Source of the DNA: Allacma fusca
Taxonomy: Eukaryota > Arthropoda > Collembola > Symphypleona > Sminthuridae
Assembly (NCBI GenBank): GCA_947179485.1
Contig: OX359245.1
Location: 55,973,067-56,037,066, forward strand
Length of the DNA: 64,000 nucleotides
Direction of reading: 5' to 3'
The notes under the pieces are model-generated. The model did not search any database. It was given only the letters and a program-made list of their open reading frames with translations, and had not been told where the DNA came from. Both the position numbers and the translations under genes were made by a program. Position 1 is the stretch's first letter, and each line of letters opens with the position of its first letter. This document shows, in pieces, positions 58,998 through 64,000 of this stretch.

Positions 58998-59999
58998 CAG
59001 TGCTGCGCTCAAGTCAAGTAATTTCCAGACTTTACCATGAACTTGACTTGACCATGAAAGTCAAGTATTTTTTTGATACGATCTTGAACCATGGGGACTC
59101 ATGTTCAGGTAATTACTTGAAATTTCATGGTCAAGTAATCAAGTACTTTTTACGTCACTTGAACATGATCATGTACAACCAAAATTGCACTTGACTTGAC
59201 CATGACTTGGCCATGACTTGACCATGGCTTGATCATGGCTTGACCCAAACATTATATATATATGCTCATGTACAGTGAATTTCCTACATAGTGGTTCCCA
59301 AGGGATGACAAAATACCTGGTCATGTATGGGGATGACATTGTATATTACTATTACATAATGAAAATGTAATACAAGGGAATATTTAACCATGTTAATCTA
59401 AAGGATATGCTGTCCCAGAGGAAACCACTATATAGAAAATTCACTGTATATACATATAATTATACATGTATAAGGTTAAACTGATTCAATATTTTCGCAT
59501 GGTTCGTTTTCGCATGGTCTCAAAATTATAAATTGTATGTAAGATAATTATTAACAACACAAAATTTCATCTGAAAAAGATTTATCAAATGATCTTATTC
59601 ATTGAAGCAAATTCTATTAACGCCAGATGTTAAAACAGGTAACAAATTTAATTGCAGTCAAATTAAACAACAATTTGCGAAATGTTATTTTGAAAGTTTA
59701 TGCGCCGTGTCTTTGACATGCGCAACTTTATTCTACTTGAATCTGTACATGAAATACTCATGGTTCATGGTCAAGTTTTTACATTATCAGACTTGACTAT
59801 AAACATGATTTGACACTCAAGTAATATTCTCCAACCTGACCATGACGCTTACTTGACTTCAAGTATCATGGTCAAGTTTTTATATTACCTGACCATGACT
59901 TGAATGCTCAAGTTATAATTATTTTTTAACTTGACCATGACCCGAACTTGACCATGACTTGAAATACTCATGGTCTACTTGAACTTGTGCGCAGCACTG
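58998..59999. mobile_element. non-autonomous element, CTTGACCATGA family
   Basis: Inverted ends CAGTGCTGCGCTCAAGTCAAGT and complement (GTGCGCAGCACTG); both arms consist of CTTGACCATGACTTGA words. A clear target duplication is not seen. A small TA-flanked MITE is nested at 59273-59446. Related words occur at 14830-14930. Confidence 0.65.
59273..59446. mobile_element. 174-bp TA-flanked MITE (nested)
   Basis: Ends CAGTGAATTTCCTACATAGT and complement (AAAATTCACTG), flanked by TA on both sides. Similar sequence forms part of the receptor flanks (about 3300-3445, 42000-42140, 60003-60050), so the family is dispersed here. Confidence 0.65.
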
Positions 60000-60067
60000 A
60001 ATAAAGGACATCCATCTAAGGTGAAACTACTGTATAGGAAATTCATTGTACTAGAAAATCTATATTA

Positions 60068-60480
60068 TAATAATGTAGCTCTTTATTGTCTTTAAGTACA
60101 CATACTATGACAATCTTACAATTCATTGTTTACATTGCATGTTAATTGGGGGATGGGACGCAGCCCAATAATCTTAACCTAATTTGCTTAAACTATGGAG
60201 GAGAGAGAGCAAGGTAACATAGAAGGAGATAATATCCCACGACGAACTGTGGGTGCACTGTCAAGCTATGGCAGGGACACCACTATCCCAATGGCTCGGT
60301 AAATCCACTCACGTTGAAGTGAGCGTTGGGTGTGTGCTAACTAGCAGTACATCCCACAGAACCCAACATCTATCTCTCTCTTTCCCTCACCTCCGCGACA
60401 GCAGGGGCACTGGGCTTTGAAGCCATTCCTCAACGATGGTAGTTGAGTACATTCAGTGCTGGACTACTCCTGCTGCCCAT
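60068..60480 (-). mobile_element. SINE-like retroposed insertion
   Basis: 413 bp of GC-richer sequence flanked by the 15-bp direct repeat AGAAAATCTATATTA (60053-60067, 60481-60495). Read on the minus strand it ends CAATAAAGAGCTACATTATTA, like a processed 3' end. The receptor flanks near 3445 and 42905 lack it. The 5' head was not recognised as any particular RNA gene. Confidence 0.65.
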
Positions 60481-60495
60481 AGAAAATCTATATTA

Positions 60496-61014
60496 AGCGT
60501 GCCCATATTTCAATGAACTTAACACGGAAATGAAGGTTTTCTCATGAAAGAATTACTGAATAACTGTTATAGTTCCGGAAGCACAGCGCTCAAGCAATAT
60601 AATTAATGAATAACTGATACAAATTCTCTTCCTGTGGAAAATGTGTTTACTGAGTCAGATGTTTATTCTTTGAGAGGTGTTAACCACGGAGGTTTGGAAC
60701 GCATAAAAAATAGCTTGTATTCCATTATAATATTAAACTTGTGTATCAATCGTTTCAATAGTTTCTAGTTCCTTGACTGGTAATGTTCAGGATATAAAAA
60801 AGAAGGGTGAAATTTAATGCAATTTCCCTTGCTGTAGAAAATACATTCATTCAGTCAGGTGTTTCTGCTTTTAATGTCGCACATTCAAAGAATAACTTAC
60901 GTTCCAATAAAGTAAATCATTCATCCAGCGTTTTAAGTTTTTCTAGTTCTTTATTTGCGATTTCCATAGTCTGGCAACCAATGTAGTTTGTTATGACAAC
61001 ATACCTAATTTTAC
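60496..61014. other. upstream flank of receptor copy D
   Basis: No gene. It matches 3470-4030 and 42915-43480. Confidence 0.55.
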
Positions 61015-61354
61015 AATGAAATTCTCAGTCAAAATTTGTATTTTAATCGTTTGTTTCACAGTTTTTCCCACAACATTTAGTAAAGATCATTCCACACATT
61101 TCCAGAACTTGGATTTTTTGCAATGGGTATTTCGAGACTGAAAGTCCTTTATACCCCTAAAGTGGTGTCGGAGAATCTTCGCGAAAACACACACCAACTT
61201 GTTCACTACACAACTCCTTTTCAGGAATATCGAGACGGACATTTTTGGAGAATAATTGAGTACATGCAGGCCCATTCAAAACCATCCAATTGTCAGTCAG
61301 TGTTTTTACTCTTTAACAGGAAAGTACTAAAATCCTCGAAAACCTTTTCTGCAT

Positions 61355-62312
61355 CATAGATGCACATCCTCATGAGGACAGAGTGCAGCACTCGCACTCA
61401 GTGTACTCATGAGTTTACTTTATGTTATTGCAACCGTTCACTCATAATCATGAGTGCGAGTACATACCACCGATTTGTTTATTAATGAGTATGAGGACGA
61501 GAACACAAAAATATACTCATTTTTAAAAACATGCAATACTCTGCACTCTAGTGTAAAAATGCAATTTAATGCTAGGCTTGTATATGTCGTGTAAACAATT
61601 TTGTACAATCACGCAAAAAAGAAACGAAACAAAATCGTTCAGTAAGTATGATTGAGAATTCGAACCGTTAATATTTCAGCCATAGTAATCTTGTGCCAAT
61701 CTTATGATTTCAAAAATTAGCGAGATCAATGTAAAGCAAAAAAGCGAAAAGATGTTTTTAAAACCATGGAGTTATGTTCAAATAAAAACAATCTAGGCTT
61801 AAAAGTCTGCAATAAATTGGAAATATTTTGTGTTACTGTGATTTTCGCATCGTTAAACTAAACCTTTACAAAAAATAATTTGCCGCATTTAGCCTTTATC
61901 GTTTTCGTAGCGATTGCAAGCATTTGTTATTTACTCATGTGTGTTAATCATTTCAAATTGATCATTTTCTGTTCGTAAAAATATTCCAACTTGAAAAAAC
62001 ATCAAGTGTGAACAGAAAGTGATGCATGTAGTTTTATTTGCTTATTAACATAATAAAATTACATGTAAAAATAAATACGGAACAAAATTATTTGAATGTA
62101 TTGCAAATAGATAAATCAGGTATGCATACATATATACATATCAAATGCACTCATAAGTGCGAGTGCGAGGATCAAACTCTAGTCTTTTGTCCTGATGAGG
62201 ACGAGTGTGAGTGCAGACTTGACAATGTTTAGCATATCAGTGTGAGGATGAGTGTAGTTTATTCAATTTGTACTGAGTGCGAGTGGAGTGCGAAAGAAAA
62301 TGTGCATCTATG
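61355..62312. mobile_element. non-autonomous hAT-like element, GAGTGCGAGTG family
   Basis: 958 bp inserted in receptor copy D. Ends CATAGATGCACAT and complement; exact 8-bp duplication TTCTGCAT (61347-61354, 62313-62320). Subterminal words ACTCATGAG/GAGTGCGAGT on both sides. No transposase. Confidence 0.85.
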
Positions 62313-62351
62313 TTCTGCATACGCATCTAAAAGCCGTGGGTTCCTACCAGA

Positions 62352-62779
62352 CATGTGTAACCTCGTGTAGATTTCCCATAAGCGACGTCCCGTGATGACC
62401 CTGTGACGTCACCCAAGTGTCGCCTCGGGCTATTTCTGTGTTTTCTGTGAAATACCGTGTTTAAGGCAAAACCAACGACGCGAATCGTTTTCATATAATA
62501 CCAGGACCTTAAATTAATTTTTAGGGCCCATTCGGGTAACAGGATACCAGGCCTAGGTTAGCATGTTTAAATGACGATTACTGCCGTTTGTGTTAGCCAA
62601 TTAGGACCAAACAAAATGCAAACCCACTTATGGCTTATAGTCTCTTGCTTTACTGCTAATGCAAATATTCGGCGGGTACTGGAACCGGGTAATACAATAC
62701 CCAGTATTCAAAAATATTAAAGAATTTGTGATTTTCACTGCAGCAATATTTTTTAATGCTTGTTAGGCGTCAGGTTATC
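62352..62779. other. unidentified insertion in receptor copy D
   Basis: GC-richer sequence (for example GTGACGTCACCCAAGTG near 62401) replaces the gene segment equivalent to copy A positions about 4405-4555. No inverted ends or duplicated target were recognised. Confidence 0.4.
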
Positions 62780-63060
62780 GGCGTTTCTTTTGAATGGAAG
62801 CAGCGACCGCAAAACTCTAAAGAGAACAACTAAATACATTTTCATTCATGCTTGGCAAAAACTGTGCCGCAAATGTTTTCACGAAAATTGGAAGTTTCAT
62901 GATCTTCAAATCGGTAAATACTAAAACGAAATTGATGGATTCCGAGAAAACCTCCGAAGCTACTGTGAATACCAAAGCCGGCATAAAATCCACCGCCCAG
63001 AACCTGGTAGGACTGACAAGGATTTAAAGGCTCAAAGCGTAGTACTCCATTCGGAGCTGT

Positions 63061-64000
63061 AATAATAACTTATTGCATTTTAATCAAGTGTTGACTCATT
63101 GTCAGCCCTGTACTACAGAGACAGGTGAAACGTTTCATGCAATTCGTAGTCATTTTGAACTTAACCGCTGTCCATTTTTCGCTTCGGAATAACTAATGAC
63201 TACAATTTTTTTGTAATCAAGGATGCGGACGTTGTCCCGGAAAAAATTAATCGAGTACCGCGTATAAATCTAAGTACGGGTTCAAGTACTTTTGAATCTA
63301 TGTCCCGAACTCGTACTCGTATTTTGGCTTAAGTACTTTGAACGTACTCGTATTTTTGCTTAAGTACTTTGAACGTACTCGTACTCGCTCTGATACTCGT
63401 TAGAAATATACTCAAGTCCGATTACAAAAACGGACACTCGACCGACGAGTTCAAGCACCAATCTTAAGTTGATACAGTACTCGGCCCTTACACGTACTCG
63501 AAAGCGAAACTCGAGTATTTACTCGAGCTCGTGAGGAGCTATAGTCCACATATGTATTGTATTAAACATGATACATGGTTTTAATACAGTGAGTTGTTTT
63601 TCTACAAAGTCCATACTGAAATCCTCGAGGCAATTCGGACCAATAGTTCTTTTCAGATTTACGCACGTGGATTTTGGGCTCTTGCGATGAACCTTTTCTT
63701 TTATAAAACTTTGCGACAATGTCATAATGACTTCAACAGAAAAATTATACAGTTTTAATGTCCATTTTAATCCTGTGCCACAATATTCAGTTTTACAGAT
63801 TGATAAGGTTTTAGCAGATTCCAGATTTCGGTTGATTTTTTTCAATCTTGTTTTGGTAAAATTGTTAAATCAACTTGGAACATAGTTTGCTAAAATAACA
63901 ATAAAATGTTCTTTAAACATATTCTGGAGAATAACGTTTCCCGAAATTATTTTCCACCAAAACATTGGATGTTTTCAATTTGCAAATTATAAACTTGCTA
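63061..64000. other. right end of window, repeat-rich
   Basis: No gene. Positions 63250-63540 hold AGTACTCG/AACGTACTCGTA-type repeats like those of the other non-autonomous families. Positions 63660-63960 match 14280-14600. Confidence 0.5.

Larger units (their letters stand above)
61015..63060 (+). pseudogene. ionotropic-receptor-like gene, copy D, heavily interrupted
   Basis: The signal peptide starts at about 61015 in the same sequence context as the other copies. An 8-bp deletion near 61140 shifts the frame, after which the family sequence resumes (VLYTPKVVSENLRENTH) to 61346. A hAT-like element (61355-62312) then interrupts it. The gene continues for about 30 bp (62321-62351). Another unrelated stretch occupies about 62352-62775. 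Gene sequence returns near 62780-63060 with the HAWQKLCRKCFH-like segment and contains a stop where copy A has a sense codon. Nothing of the channel region follows. Clearly a pseudogene. Confidence 0.75.

Overview
The window looks like arthropod nuclear DNA, most likely a hexapod and possibly a springtail (the taxon is a low-confidence inference). It is AT-rich, has GT-AG introns, contains a 200-base assembly gap, and is dense in decayed genes and transposons. No CRISPR array, rRNA gene or functional tRNA gene was seen.

Host layer. The host sequence is a repeatedly duplicated block holding two gene families. One is a divergent ionotropic-receptor-like (ligand-gated channel) gene with a single large exon, in four copies on the + strand near 4.0-6.3, 29.1-32.7, 43.5-44.7 and 61.0-63.1 kb. 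The other is a multi-exon acyl-CoA (delta-9 type) desaturase, in four full or partial copies on the - strand near 0.2-1.4, 34.1-35.5, 52.9-54.4 and 56.3-56.5 kb. Every copy is broken in a different way: a 4-bp insertion, a transposon insertion, a 1-kb deletion, nonsense codons or lost exons. The flanking DNA is duplicated too, so several transposons can be compared with an empty paralogous site.

Mobile layer. The most important object is a 13-kb Polinton/Maverick (adintovirus-like) element at 15464-28508. It has about 350-bp terminal inverted repeats and a 5-bp flanking direct repeat. From left to right it carries minus-strand membrane/secreted protein genes (PSI-like plus TM; Ser/Thr-rich), then a plus-strand set: protein-primed DNA polymerase B with introns, a small signal-peptide/TM gene nested inside a polymerase intron with its own TATA/Inr, an A32-like packaging ATPase, two small virion-type ORFs, a penton/minor-capsid-like protein, the double-jelly-roll major capsid protein, a retroviral-type integrase and a spliced, apparently intact dUTPase. 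Several core genes have stops or frameshifts; no capsid protease and no polymerase exonuclease domain were found. The Polinton lies between receptor copies A and B.

Other elements. A 4.6-kb Tnp2/CACTA-like transposon (7670-12229) encodes a frameshifted transposase plus a six-exon DUF4806-type companion. At least eight non-autonomous elements have 8-bp target duplications typical of hAT transposons, and each family has its own repeated subterminal motif. There are two pogo/Tigger-like MITEs, a Harbinger-like MITE inside a Polinton gene, a long tRNA-headed SINE, a second SINE-like insertion, a 5'-truncated LINE with an ATCAT tail, and 23-bp and 36-bp tandem arrays.
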